A model generated the notes under the pieces. It ran no database searches and was not told the DNA's origin. It worked only from the letters and a program-made list of their open reading frames with translations. This document shows positions 16,491 to 24,265 of a DNA stretch of 41,678 nucleotides, piece after piece. Positions within the stretch are counted from its first letter, which is position 1. Every line of letters starts with the position of its first letter. Made by a program: the position numbers and the translations under genes. The DNA comes from Halieaceae bacterium UBA6060 (GTDB taxonomy: Bacteria; Pseudomonadota; Gammaproteobacteria; Pseudomonadales; Halieaceae). The stretch lies in NCBI GenBank assembly GCA_002428935.1, contig DIYG01000165.1:1-41678 (forward strand), written 5' to 3'.

Positions 16491-17825
16491 ATGAGCAATC
16501 GAGAGTTACCCCTTAACGCCGGCCTTCGCACCCGGCGTGTCAACGTGGAGTACCTGAGCCGCGTCGAAGGTGAAGGCGCACTCTTCATCGATGTCGTTGA
16601 CGGAGAACTCGTCGATCTGCAACTGCGTATCTTCGAACCGCCTCGTTTCTTCGAGGCCCTTCTGGCCGGACGTTCCTTTACGGAAGCGGCGGACATCACG
16701 TCGCGAATCTGCGGCATATGCCCCGTGGCCTACATGATGAGCGCCGTACAGGCGATGGAATCCATGCTCGGTTGCCATCCCAGCGAGAACATCCGACGCC
16801 TGCGGCGACTGCTGTATTGCGCGGAGTGGCTGGAAAGCCATTTGCTGCACATCTATCTACTCCACGCACCGGATTTCCTGGGCTTTGACGACGCCCTGAC
16901 CATGGCCAAAACCCATGCCGAGGCGGTTAAACGCGGTCTGCGCATGAAGAAAGCGGGCAACGATCTGGTGAGGCTCATTGGCGGACGAGAGATCCATCCC
17001 ATCAACATCCGCGTGGGAGGTTTCTACACCACGCCCCGGGCCCAGGCCCTCCGCGAGCATCTCGACGAACTCAAATGGGCGCGGGATGCGGCGGCGGAAA
17101 CCGTGCGCTGGACCGCCGCCTTCGAATTTCCTGACCTGCAGCGCGATTACGAGTTCGTCGCCCTCCGCCATGAGCAGGAATACCCCCTCAACGAGGGTCG
17201 TATCTGTTCGAACCGAGGGCTGGATATTCCATCGTCGGAGTTTCTGGAGCATTTCGGCGAGCATCAGGTCGCACACAGCAGCGCCTTGCACGCCGTCCGC
17301 AAAGCCACGGAGACGGCTTACTACGTCGGCCCCCTGGCCCGCTACAACTTGAACCGCGACCACCTCTCGAAAGCCACGCGGGAACTCGCCGCAACGGTGG
17401 GTTTTGACCGCAGCGTAAACAACCCCTTTCAGAGCATCGTCGTTCGCGCCTTGGAAGTACACGAAGCCTTCACGGAAGCCCTACGCCTGATCGAGGAATA
17501 TGAGGAACCCGAACACCCGGCGGCGACCTATACAGTGGGCGGAGGTATCGCCATCGCCGGCACGGAAGCACCTCGGGGAGTGCTGTTTCATCGCTATGAG
17601 GTCGATGAGGATGGACTCATTCGCCACGCCGATATCATTCCCCCAACGTCCCAAAATCAGCGCACCATCGAAGAGGATCTGGCAGAGCTGGTAGGCAACA
17701 ACCTGTCCCTGCCCCAACGAGAACTCACCTGGCGCTGCGAGCAGGCCGTGCGCAACTACGATCCCTGCATTTCCTGCGCAACGCACTTCCTTACGCTCGA
17801 ACGACGCGATGGGACCACAGGCTGA
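16491..17825 (+). CDS. hydA: NiFe hydrogenase large (alpha) subunit, group 3b type
   Basis: This 444-residue catalytic subunit activates H2 or reduces protons and, in sulfhydrogenases, sulfur. The N-terminal RVEGEG motif (24-29) and the two NiFe cysteine motifs are present: L1 RICGICPVAY (Cys74, Cys77) and L2 DPCISCATH (Cys426, Cys429, His432). At the fourth residue after Cys77, where many families have His, there is Tyr81; I believe group 3b relatives share this. The 12 residues after His432 (FLTLERRDGTTG) would be the tail removed on maturation. The gene overlaps the maturation protease by 17 bases. HypA-F assembly genes are not in the window. Confidence 0.95.
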   Translation: MSNRELPLNAGLRTRRVNVEYLSRVEGEGALFIDVVDGELVDLQLRIFEPPRFFEALLAGRSFTEAADITSRICGICPVAYMMSAVQAMESMLGCHPSENIRRLRRLLYCAEWLESHLLHIYLLHAPDFLGFDDALTMAKTHAEAVKRGLRMKKAGNDLVRLIGGREIHPINIRVGGFYTTPRAQALREHLDELKWARDAAAETVRWTAAFEFPDLQRDYEFVALRHEQEYPLNEGRICSNRGLDIPSSEFLEHFGEHQVAHSSALHAVRKATETAYYVGPLARYNLNRDHLSKATRELAATVGFDRSVNNPFQSIVVRALEVHEAFTEALRLIEEYEEPEHPAATYTVGGGIAIAGTEAPRGVLFHRYEVDEDGLIRHADIIPPTSQNQRTIEEDLAELVGNNLSLPQRELTWRCEQAVRNYDPCISCATHFLTLERRDGTTG

Positions 17826-18288
17826 GATCATCGCCCTGGGGAACCCCTGGCGGCGAGATGACGGCGTGGGTCCTTACCTGGTGCGAGGGTTGAGCGAGAT
17901 AATTTCCGCGGACCGGCTCCATCACGTTACCGGCGACCTCAGCGACCTCTTCGCACTTTTCGAAAAATGCCATGAGGTTTTGCTTGTGGACGCTTTAGAC
18001 AGTGCCACCGCCAAGCTCAAGCCCGGTCAGGTACTACGCCTCACGGCGGATGATGATCGGCTAGCCCAGTGCGGGTCCGCAGCCAGTTCCCACGCCCTCA
18101 CGCTGCCCCAAACCCTGGCGCTCGCGAAGTCCCTTGGATGCCTACCCGAGCACCTCGAAATCCTCGCCATCAGCGGCCAGGACTTCGGCCACGGCAGAGA
18201 ACTGACGCCGGCGGTGCGCCGCGCTGCGGATCGCTTGATAGGGGAAATCCGCCGGAGCGAAGAAGCGACGTGTCCCCCAAGGCTTTGA
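17809..18288 (+). CDS. Hydrogenase maturation protease (HyaD/HybD/HycI family)
   Basis: This 159-residue endopeptidase should cut the C-terminal tail from HydA after nickel insertion. The family motif GNPWRRDDGVG is at residues 11-21, and the nickel-binding triad of HybD (Glu16, Asp62, His93) corresponds to Asp18, Asp61 (LLVDALDSA) and His95 (SSHALTLPQTL). The start codon lies inside hydA, within the codons for the tail that the protease is expected to remove. Its TGA stop lies inside the FNR-type box that precedes the cytochrome gene, so the hydrogenase operon appears to end here. Confidence 0.92.
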   Translation: MGPQAEIIALGNPWRRDDGVGPYLVRGLSEIISADRLHHVTGDLSDLFALFEKCHEVLLVDALDSATAKLKPGQVLRLTADDDRLAQCGSAASSHALTLPQTLALAKSLGCLPEHLEILAISGQDFGHGRELTPAVRRAADRLIGEIRRSEEATCPPRL

Positions 18289-18298
18289 TCCTAATCAA
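18285..18298. promoter_or_regulatory. Perfect FNR/Anr box before cytochrome c-nifJ unit
   Basis: TTGATcctaATCAA matches the FNR/Anr consensus at 10 of 10 positions and overlaps the stop codon of the protease gene. Its centre (18291.5) is 41.5 bases before position 18333, which is also where a transcript would start from the -10-like TACATT at 18321-18326. This is the class II activation geometry. The implied start site lies downstream of the alternative cytochrome start at 18309 and so supports the start at 18363. Confidence 0.82.
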
Positions 18299-18320
18299 GG
18301 AAGCAGCCATGGGAGTCGCC

Positions 18321-18326
18321 TACATT
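18321..18326 (+). promoter_or_regulatory. -10 element of FNR-dependent promoter
   Basis: TACATT (4/6 match to TATAAT) lies 30 bases from the centre of the FNR box and has no good -35, as expected for a class II activator-dependent promoter. The start site would be near 18333, giving a 30-base leader with a GGAGG ribosome-binding site. Confidence 0.55.
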
Positions 18327-18362
18327 GCTTTGAAAAGGGAAAACGAACGGGGGAGGTATGCC

Positions 18363-18839
18363 ATGTTTCGTCTGCCCAAAGACCTGAGACCAAAAGCCAT
18401 CATCCTGGTGGCTGGCCTGACATTATTAAGCGCCTGTGGTGAGGAACGCACACCGGTTCGCGGTTTCGTTTTACCTCCGGGCAATGCCGAACAGGGTGAA
18501 GTTACCTTCGTCGAGCTGGGCTGTTCCCAATGTCATACGGTTGCCGACAGCGCCATCGAACAGCCCCCCGGGGCCCTTCACTCGGTACCCCTGGGTGGCA
18601 AGGTGATGCGGGTACGACACTACGGCGACTTGCTGACCTCCATTGTCAGCCCCGACCATCGGGTGTTGCCCATGCACCGCGGAAAAACTGACGGTGCCGA
18701 AGAAGAAACACCCATGCCGCAGTACACCGACACCATGACGGTGACGCAGCTCATTGATCTTGTCGAGTTCCTACACGGCAGATACACGACCATGACCCGC
18801 TATGGAGGCCGCTATTACGACTACGCGGTAGGTACTTAG
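18363..18839 (+). CDS. Lipoprotein monoheme cytochrome c
   Basis: This 158-residue protein has a lipoprotein signal peptide (AIILVAGLTLLSAC, lipid-bearing Cys25) and one heme c motif CSQCH at residues 54-58. The C-terminal TPMPQYTDTMT followed by a helix (LIDLVEFLHGRY) gives the Met axial ligand and the closing helix of a class I cytochrome c. It would be anchored to a membrane facing the periplasm and pass electrons there. The ATG at 18363 has GGAGG about 7 bases before it and lies after the predicted transcript start; upstream in-frame starts lack support. It is unusual between a cytoplasmic hydrogenase and nifJ; its partner is not evident. Confidence 0.88.
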   Translation: MFRLPKDLRPKAIILVAGLTLLSACGEERTPVRGFVLPPGNAEQGEVTFVELGCSQCHTVADSAIEQPPGALHSVPLGGKVMRVRHYGDLLTSIVSPDHRVLPMHRGKTDGAEEETPMPQYTDTMTVTQLIDLVEFLHGRYTTMTRYGGRYYDYAVGT

Positions 18840-18840
18840 G

Positions 18841-18879
18841 GCTTTGGCCCGGGCGCTACCAGCCATCGGCAGCCAAAGC
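18841..18879 (+). other. Stem-loop between cytochrome gene and nifJ
   Basis: GCTTTGGC (18841-18848) and GCCAAAGC (18872-18879) form a perfect 8-bp stem around a 23-base GC-rich loop, 1 base after the cytochrome stop. No T-run follows, so full termination is unlikely. It could reduce read-through or protect the upstream message, setting different levels for the two genes. Confidence 0.45.
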
Positions 18880-18949
18880 GGTCAAATGTAATCCACAACA
18901 CACCTAAACGCCTGCTTCGCCAGGCATGAACCAGGATTGGGAGCAAGCG

Positions 18950-21900
18950 ATGTCGTCCCCGAATACCTTGACCATCGATGGCAATGAAGCGGCCGCCCGC
19001 ATTGCCCATCTCACCAATGAAGTCATTGCCATCTACCCCATCACGCCGGCGTCGCCCATGGGTGAATGGGCCGATGAGTGGTCCTCACGGGAGCAGACCA
19101 ATCTCTGGGGTAGCGTACCCCGAGTGGTGGAGATGCAGAGCGAGGCTGGCGCCGCCGGCGCCATCCATGGGGCGCTACAGGCGGGGGCCCTGACCACAAC
19201 GTTCACCGCCTCCCAGGGGCTGCTGTTGATGCTCCCCAATATGTACAAAATCGCCGGTGAGCTCTCACCCACGGTTTTTCATATTGCCGCCCGCTCCCTG
19301 GCCAGCCAGGCCCTATCGATATTTGGTGACCACAGCGACGTCATGGCCGCCCGGGCCACGGGCTTCGCCCTTCTCGCGGCGAACTCTCCCCAGGAAGTCA
19401 TGGACATGGCCCTCATTGCCCAGGCCGCGTCGCTCCGCGGTCGTGTGCCCGTGCTGCATTTCTTCGATGGGTTCCGCACCTCCCACGAAGTGGCCAAGCT
19501 GGTGGAAGTCGAGGAGAACACGGTGCGCGCGCTCATCGATGAATCCGCAATCCACGCCCATCGCGAGCGTTGTCTATCACCGGCACACCCCGTGTTGCGA
19601 GGCAGTTCGCAAAACCCCGACGTGTACTTCCAGGCTCGCGAAACCGTAAACCCCTTCTACAACGCGTTCCCGGCCACGGTCCAGGAGACCATGGCTGCCT
19701 TTGCCAAACTCACGGGTCGCGCTTACAGGCTTTTTGACTATGTAGGCCATCCTCAGGCCGAGCGGGTTCTCGTCCTCATGGGTTCCGGCGCCGAAGCCGC
19801 TCAAGAGCTGGTGGAGTACCTCGTCGCCCAGGGAGAAACCGTGGGTATGATCAAGGTGCGCCTGTACCGCCCCTTTGATACCGCCGCCCTTCTCAACGCC
19901 CTGCCAAAGTCCACGCGCGCCATCGCCGTGTTGGATCGGACCAAAGAACCCGGCGCCGATGGCGAGCCCCTGTACAAAGACGTGGTTACCGCGCTGGCCC
20001 GGGACGCCATGGATGGACAACAGATGCCGAAGCTACCCAAGGTCATCGGCGGGCGCTACGGCCTGTCGTCCAAGGAATTCACCCCGGGCATGGTCAAGGC
20101 GATCTTCGATGAGTTGGACAAGGACAAACCTCAAGGGGGCTTTACCATCGGCATCCATGACGACGTCTCCCACACAAGCCTAAGCTGGGATGCGGATTAC
20201 CGTACGGACGCCCATAACGACAGCGTCCAGGCCGTGTTCTTCGGCCTGGGCAGCGATGGCACGGTGAGCGCCAACAAGAACAGCATCAAGATTATTGGCG
20301 AAGCCACAGATCTCCATGCCCAGGGGTACTTCGTCTACGACTCGAAGAAATCCGGTGCCACCACCGTGTCGCATCTGCGTTTCGGCCCCCGACCGATCCA
20401 CGCCAGCTATCTCATCGAAGATCACAGCGCCAATTTTATCGCCTGTCACCAACCCAGCTTTCTGGACAAAGTCGAGATGCTTCATCTCGCAGCGCCCGGC
20501 GCGGTGTTCCTGATCAACTCAGCGAAGACGCCAGACAAGCTCTGGGATAGCCTGCCTACCCATGTGCAGGCGGAGATCGCTCGCAAGGAACTGTCGTTGT
20601 ATTGCATCGATGCCTATCGCGTAGCCGCAGAGTGCGGTTTGAAGAAACGCATCAATACCATTATGCAAACCTGCTTCTTCGCCATCTCCGGCGTCCTGCC
20701 AAAGGACTCCGCCATCACCGCCATCAAAGACGCGGTGAAAAAGACCTACGGCCGTCGTGGTCAGCGCATCGTGGACATCAACTTCAAGGCCATCGACGCA
20801 ACGCTGGAAGGTCTCCACCAGGTTCCCGTGGGTACCGCACCGGGTAACGTCATACCCCTCCACGCCGATCTGACGGCCGATGGCGAGGCTAAGGGTGGCG
20901 ACCAGGATTTCGTAGATCGAGTCACACGGCGCATCATGGCCGGCCAGGGCGATCGCATTCCCGTCAGCGAGTTACCCATCGATGGCAGCTTCCCCACGGG
21001 CACCGCCGCCCTGGAAAAACGCAATCTGGCTTTGGAGATACCCGCCTGGGAGCCGGATCTGTGCACCCAGTGCGGCAAATGCGCCCTGGTATGTCCCCAC
21101 GCGGCGATTCGTAGCAAGGTATTTCCGGAGGAGCTTGCGAATCAGGCGCCGTCGAGCTTCAAAGCCGAACCCACGCGCAGCAAGGACTACCCTGCGGGAC
21201 AGTTGATGAGTTACCAGGTAGCTCCTGAAGACTGCACGGGCTGCACCCTTTGCGTCGACATCTGTCCAATCCGTGACAAGAGCAACGCGAGCCGCAAAGC
21301 CCTGAATATGGTACCCCAGGCTCCTCTGCGCGACGCCGAGCGGGAAAACTGGGCCTTTTTTGAACAGCTCCCGACCTACCCCCGGGATAAACTGAAAACC
21401 AGCACCATCCCAGGCTCCATGGTCCTGGATCCTCTGTTCGAATTCTCCGGCGCCTGCGTGGGCTGTGGAGAAACCCCCTATCTCAAGCTCGCATCCCAGC
21501 TCTTCGGTGACCGGATGATCATTGCCAACGCCACGGGCTGCTCATCGATCTACGGCGGCAATCTGCCGACCACGCCCTGGAGCACGACGGCGGAAGGTCG
21601 CGGTCCCGCCTGGAGCAACTCCCTGTTTGAGGACAACGCCGAATTCGGTTTGGGCATCCGGGTAGCCGTCGATCAACAGCTGAGCCAGGCCCGGGCCCTT
21701 CTCGAAACCCAGCGAGAGCATCTGGAAGATGCATTAGTCGACGGCATCCTGAATGCCGATGAAAGCGATGAAGCGGGGATTTTCGAGCAACGCCAACGAG
21801 TTGGGACACTCATTGACGCGCTGCAAGCTCTGGATTCGCCGGAAGCTCAGCGACTGAGCAAGTTGGCGGAAAACCTCTGTCGCAAGTCCGTGTGGTGTGT

Positions 21901-22609
21901 CGGCGGCGACGGTTGGGCCTACGACATCGGCTATGGCGGCGTCGATCACGTGCTGGCGTCGGGGGAGGACATCAACCTGCTGGTGCTGGACACGGAGGTC
22001 TACTCGAATACCGGTGGTCAGACCTCCAAAGCGACCCCCCGGGGCGCCGTAGCCAAGTTCTCCGCCAGCGGCAAAGCCATCGCGAAGAAAGATCTCGCCC
22101 TGTTGGCCATGGAGTACCCCAATGTGTACGTGGCCCACGTCGCCTATGGAGCCAAAGACACCCAGGTGCTGCGGGCGTTCCTCGAAGCAGAAGCTCATGA
22201 CGGGCCATCGCTGATCATTGCCTACAGCCCTTGCATCGCCCACGGCGTGGACCTGTCCAACAATCATAAGCAACAGGCCATGGCCGTAAAGAGCGGCCAT
22301 TGGCCCCTGTTTCGCTTCAATCCCGCGCGCCTGGCCCAGGGGCAAAATCCCCTGCAATTGGATTCCCGGGCGCCGAGCATCCCCTATCGGCAATACATGG
22401 AATCGGAAACCCGCTTTGCCATGCTCTGGCACAGCCATCCCGAGAAGGCGGAACGCTTTGCCAGCGAAGCCCAGGCTGAGATCGATGCACGCTTCCAGCA
22501 CTATCAACAGTTGGCGGCCATGGAGTGGAGCGCCGACGAAACTCTGAGCAGTGCCCGGGCGCAACGGCGCAAGAGTCCGCCCCCAACCCCCAGCGAGGAG
22601 GGATCCTGA
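18950..22609 (+). CDS. nifJ: Pyruvate:ferredoxin/flavodoxin oxidoreductase
   Basis: This 1219-residue single-chain enzyme oxidises pyruvate and CoA to acetyl-CoA and CO2, reducing ferredoxin or flavodoxin. In order: the pyrimidine-binding domain I (IYPITPASPMGEWADEW), domain II, the gamma domain (ASYLIEDHSANFIACHQPSF), two 4Fe-4S motifs (C705/C708/C711/C715 and C762/C765/C768/C772), and the C-terminal TPP domain with the proximal-cluster motifs CVGCGETPY and ATGCSSIYGG and the TPP motif GDGWAYDIGYGG. It matches the usual length of 1170-1230. ATG at 18950 is preferred since GGGAG lies 6 bases before it; an ATG 8 codons upstream lacks this. Such enzymes are oxygen-sensitive, which fits FNR control. 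Confidence 0.96.
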   Translation: MSSPNTLTIDGNEAAARIAHLTNEVIAIYPITPASPMGEWADEWSSREQTNLWGSVPRVVEMQSEAGAAGAIHGALQAGALTTTFTASQGLLLMLPNMYKIAGELSPTVFHIAARSLASQALSIFGDHSDVMAARATGFALLAANSPQEVMDMALIAQAASLRGRVPVLHFFDGFRTSHEVAKLVEVEENTVRALIDESAIHAHRERCLSPAHPVLRGSSQNPDVYFQARETVNPFYNAFPATVQETMAAFAKLTGRAYRLFDYVGHPQAERVLVLMGSGAEAAQELVEYLVAQGETVGMIKVRLYRPFDTAALLNALPKSTRAIAVLDRTKEPGADGEPLYKDVVTALARDAMDGQQMPKLPKVIGGRYGLSSKEFTPGMVKAIFDELDKDKPQGGFTIGIHDDVSHTSLSWDADYRTDAHNDSVQAVFFGLGSDGTVSANKNSIKIIGEATDLHAQGYFVYDSKKSGATTVSHLRFGPRPIHASYLIEDHSANFIACHQPSFLDKVEMLHLAAPGAVFLINSAKTPDKLWDSLPTHVQAEIARKELSLYCIDAYRVAAECGLKKRINTIMQTCFFAISGVLPKDSAITAIKDAVKKTYGRRGQRIVDINFKAIDATLEGLHQVPVGTAPGNVIPLHADLTADGEAKGGDQDFVDRVTRRIMAGQGDRIPVSELPIDGSFPTGTAALEKRNLALEIPAWEPDLCTQCGKCALVCPHAAIRSKVFPEELANQAPSSFKAEPTRSKDYPAGQLMSYQVAPEDCTGCTLCVDICPIRDKSNASRKALNMVPQAPLRDAERENWAFFEQLPTYPRDKLKTSTIPGSMVLDPLFEFSGACVGCGETPYLKLASQLFGDRMIIANATGCSSIYGGNLPTTPWSTTAEGRGPAWSNSLFEDNAEFGLGIRVAVDQQLSQARALLETQREHLEDALVDGILNADESDEAGIFEQRQRVGTLIDALQALDSPEAQRLSKLAENLCRKSVWCVGGDGWAYDIGYGGVDHVLASGEDINLLVLDTEVYSNTGGQTSKATPRGAVAKFSASGKAIAKKDLALLAMEYPNVYVAHVAYGAKDTQVLRAFLEAEAHDGPSLIIAYSPCIAHGVDLSNNHKQQAMAVKSGHWPLFRFNPARLAQGQNPLQLDSRAPSIPYRQYMESETRFAMLWHSHPEKAERFASEAQAEIDARFQHYQQLAAMEWSADETLSSARAQRRKSPPPTPSEEGS

Positions 22610-22610
22610 C

Positions 22611-23624
22611 ATGCCCGAGCTTCGAAGCAACTATCTGGGCCTGGCCCTGAAGAACCCCCTGGTGGCGTCTTCCTCCCCGATCACCGGCAAGCTGGATGGC
22701 GCCCGGCAGCTAGAAGATGCCGGGGCCGCAGCGATCATCATGCCCTCCCTCTTCGAGGAAGTGATTATCGCGGAACACGAACGCCTGGATCGCTTTCTCG
22801 ACGAGCAAAGCCTGGGGCACGGTGAGGCGGACAGCTTCCGGCCCATACCCCACGGGTTCCGCTCTTCCGAGGAGACATATCTGGAACGCCTGGAAGCCCT
22901 GAAAAGCGCCCTGGATATTCCCGTCATCGCCAGCCTCAATGGCACCACCAGCGGCGGCTGGTTGAGCCATGCCCTGGCCCTGCAGGAGGCCGGCGCCGAC
23001 GCTCTGGAATTGAATGTGTATTACATCGCCAGCAATCCCAGGGACACGGCGCAAAGTGTGGAGCAACGCTACATCGATATGGCGGAGGCGCTCCTCGGTC
23101 AGTTGTCGATTCCCGTGGCGGTAAAGCTATCGGAGCAATTCACCGCGCCGCTGAATCTGGTGCAGCGCCTGGAGCAGACCGGGGTAGCCGGCGTTTCCCT
23201 GTTTAATCGCTTCTATCAACCGGATATCGACCTGGAGAGTCTGGAAGTCATCCCGCGTCTCAACCTGTCTTCCCCAGCGGAAGCCCTGCTGCGTATTCGC
23301 TGGGTCGCTATGCTCTATGGGCATACGCGCTGTGACATCGGCGTTACCGGTGGCTTCCACAAGGCTGCGGACAGCATCAAAGCCTTGCTCGCCGGGGCCA
23401 GTGCCGTTCAGCTTTGTAGCGTGCTCCTGGAACAGGGCTGCGATGCTTTGAGGGTCATGCTCGATGAGATGCAGCGCTGGCTGGAGGACAACGAATACGA
23501 ATCCGTCTCCCAACTCAAGGGAAGCGTCAGCGAACAGCACGCCCCGAATCCCGCCGCCTACGCCCGGGCCAACTACATCGAGGTGTTGGAGAACTACGAA
23601 ATGCCGGGGAGTGTCCTCAGCTAG
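22611..23624 (+). CDS. Dihydroorotate dehydrogenase-like flavoprotein
   Basis: This 337-residue TIM-barrel protein resembles class 1 dihydroorotate dehydrogenase (NPLVASSSPITGKLDGARQL, VAVKLSEQF, GVTGGFHKAADSIKALLAGA with the FMN-phosphate site). In the active-site loop, where true enzymes read NxSCPN with catalytic Cys or Ser, it has ELNVYYIASNPRD, so the base seems missing. I recall this group as frequent neighbours of nifJ in cyanobacteria and proteobacteria, with unknown reaction. It follows nifJ after one base, so co-expression is nearly certain. Its stop TAG shares the palindrome CTAG with the stop of the opposite-strand gene. It is unlikely to be the pyrimidine enzyme pyrD. Confidence 0.88.
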   Translation: MPELRSNYLGLALKNPLVASSSPITGKLDGARQLEDAGAAAIIMPSLFEEVIIAEHERLDRFLDEQSLGHGEADSFRPIPHGFRSSEETYLERLEALKSALDIPVIASLNGTTSGGWLSHALALQEAGADALELNVYYIASNPRDTAQSVEQRYIDMAEALLGQLSIPVAVKLSEQFTAPLNLVQRLEQTGVAGVSLFNRFYQPDIDLESLEVIPRLNLSSPAEALLRIRWVAMLYGHTRCDIGVTGGFHKAADSIKALLAGASAVQLCSVLLEQGCDALRVMLDEMQRWLEDNEYESVSQLKGSVSEQHAPNPAAYARANYIEVLENYEMPGSVLS

Positions 23625-24265
23625 GTCGCCGAACCTACCTCGGCATTCTGGGACGAGACACTCATACGCTGGAGTACCGCGCCGGCGGCAACGGCAAATA
23701 GACAGTAGGCGAGAAAGAACCAGAATCCGCGCTCCAGTTGCGCGTCCATGACCAGGAGCTCCCCCATATGCTCCGATGAGCGCCCGGCAAGAAAAGCAAT
23801 GAGCATGGCCATGACAAACACATCCGCCATGGACCACTTGCCCAGGGCCCCATTGAGGTGAAGGAGACGATGACCCAAAGCACCGGATAGGAGCAAGGCG
23901 AGCAGCTGCAGGAGTAGCTTGAGCACGGGAATCACCACGCTGAAGGTGACAATGAGTATCGCCACAAGAAGATTGTCCGTATCCGCCAGTTCTCGCGACA
24001 TCCCCAGGATAGACCGGGTCGTTCGATAGGCTTCGACACGACCTTCAATCTGATCAAGGCCCATAAAGCGGGTCATCATGACCAACATCTCCCGGGTCTG
24101 GCTGTTGCCGCTTTCGCCAGCGATAAGATCAATACCGAAGTCCGCCAGCTCGGCTTTTTCCAACTCCCCGGTCAGGGTCAACACCGGCTGACTGATTCCC
24201 GGATAGAGCAGCGCCAGGGAAGCAAGCACGCACAGAACGCCCAGAATCCGCATTCCTCGGCTCAT
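23621..24265 (-). CDS. PqiA-domain (paraquat-inducible protein A) inner-membrane protein
   Basis: This 214-residue protein has about four membrane helices: an N-terminal helix ending ALLYPGISQPVLTLTGEL (typical PqiA entry), two around VAILIVTFSVVIPVLKLLLQL and MADVFVMAMLIAFL, and a last one near FWFFLAYCLFAVAAGAVL. It is a single PqiA domain without the zinc-ribbon cysteines or the MCE partner PqiB found in E. coli. PqiA proteins work in lipid or envelope homeostasis. The ATG overlaps the transporter stop by 4 bases (ATGA), so the two form an operon. A much longer frame upstream is only read-through of the transporter gene in another frame. Confidence 0.85.
   Translation of the reverse strand: MSRGMRILGVLCVLASLALLYPGISQPVLTLTGELEKAELADFGIDLIAGESGNSQTREMLVMMTRFMGLDQIEGRVEAYRTTRSILGMSRELADTDNLLVAILIVTFSVVIPVLKLLLQLLALLLSGALGHRLLHLNGALGKWSMADVFVMAMLIAFLAGRSSEHMGELLVMDAQLERGFWFFLAYCLFAVAAGAVLQRMSVSSQNAEVGSAT

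Noticed and set aside
18309..18362. Alternative start of the cytochrome c gene at 18309
   Set aside because: It lacks a ribosome-binding site, would bury the signal peptide, and lies upstream of the predicted FNR-dependent transcript start.
21734..22630. 298-codon frame antisense to the nifJ C-terminus
   Set aside because: It mirrors the conserved TPP domain of nifJ and shows no independent features.
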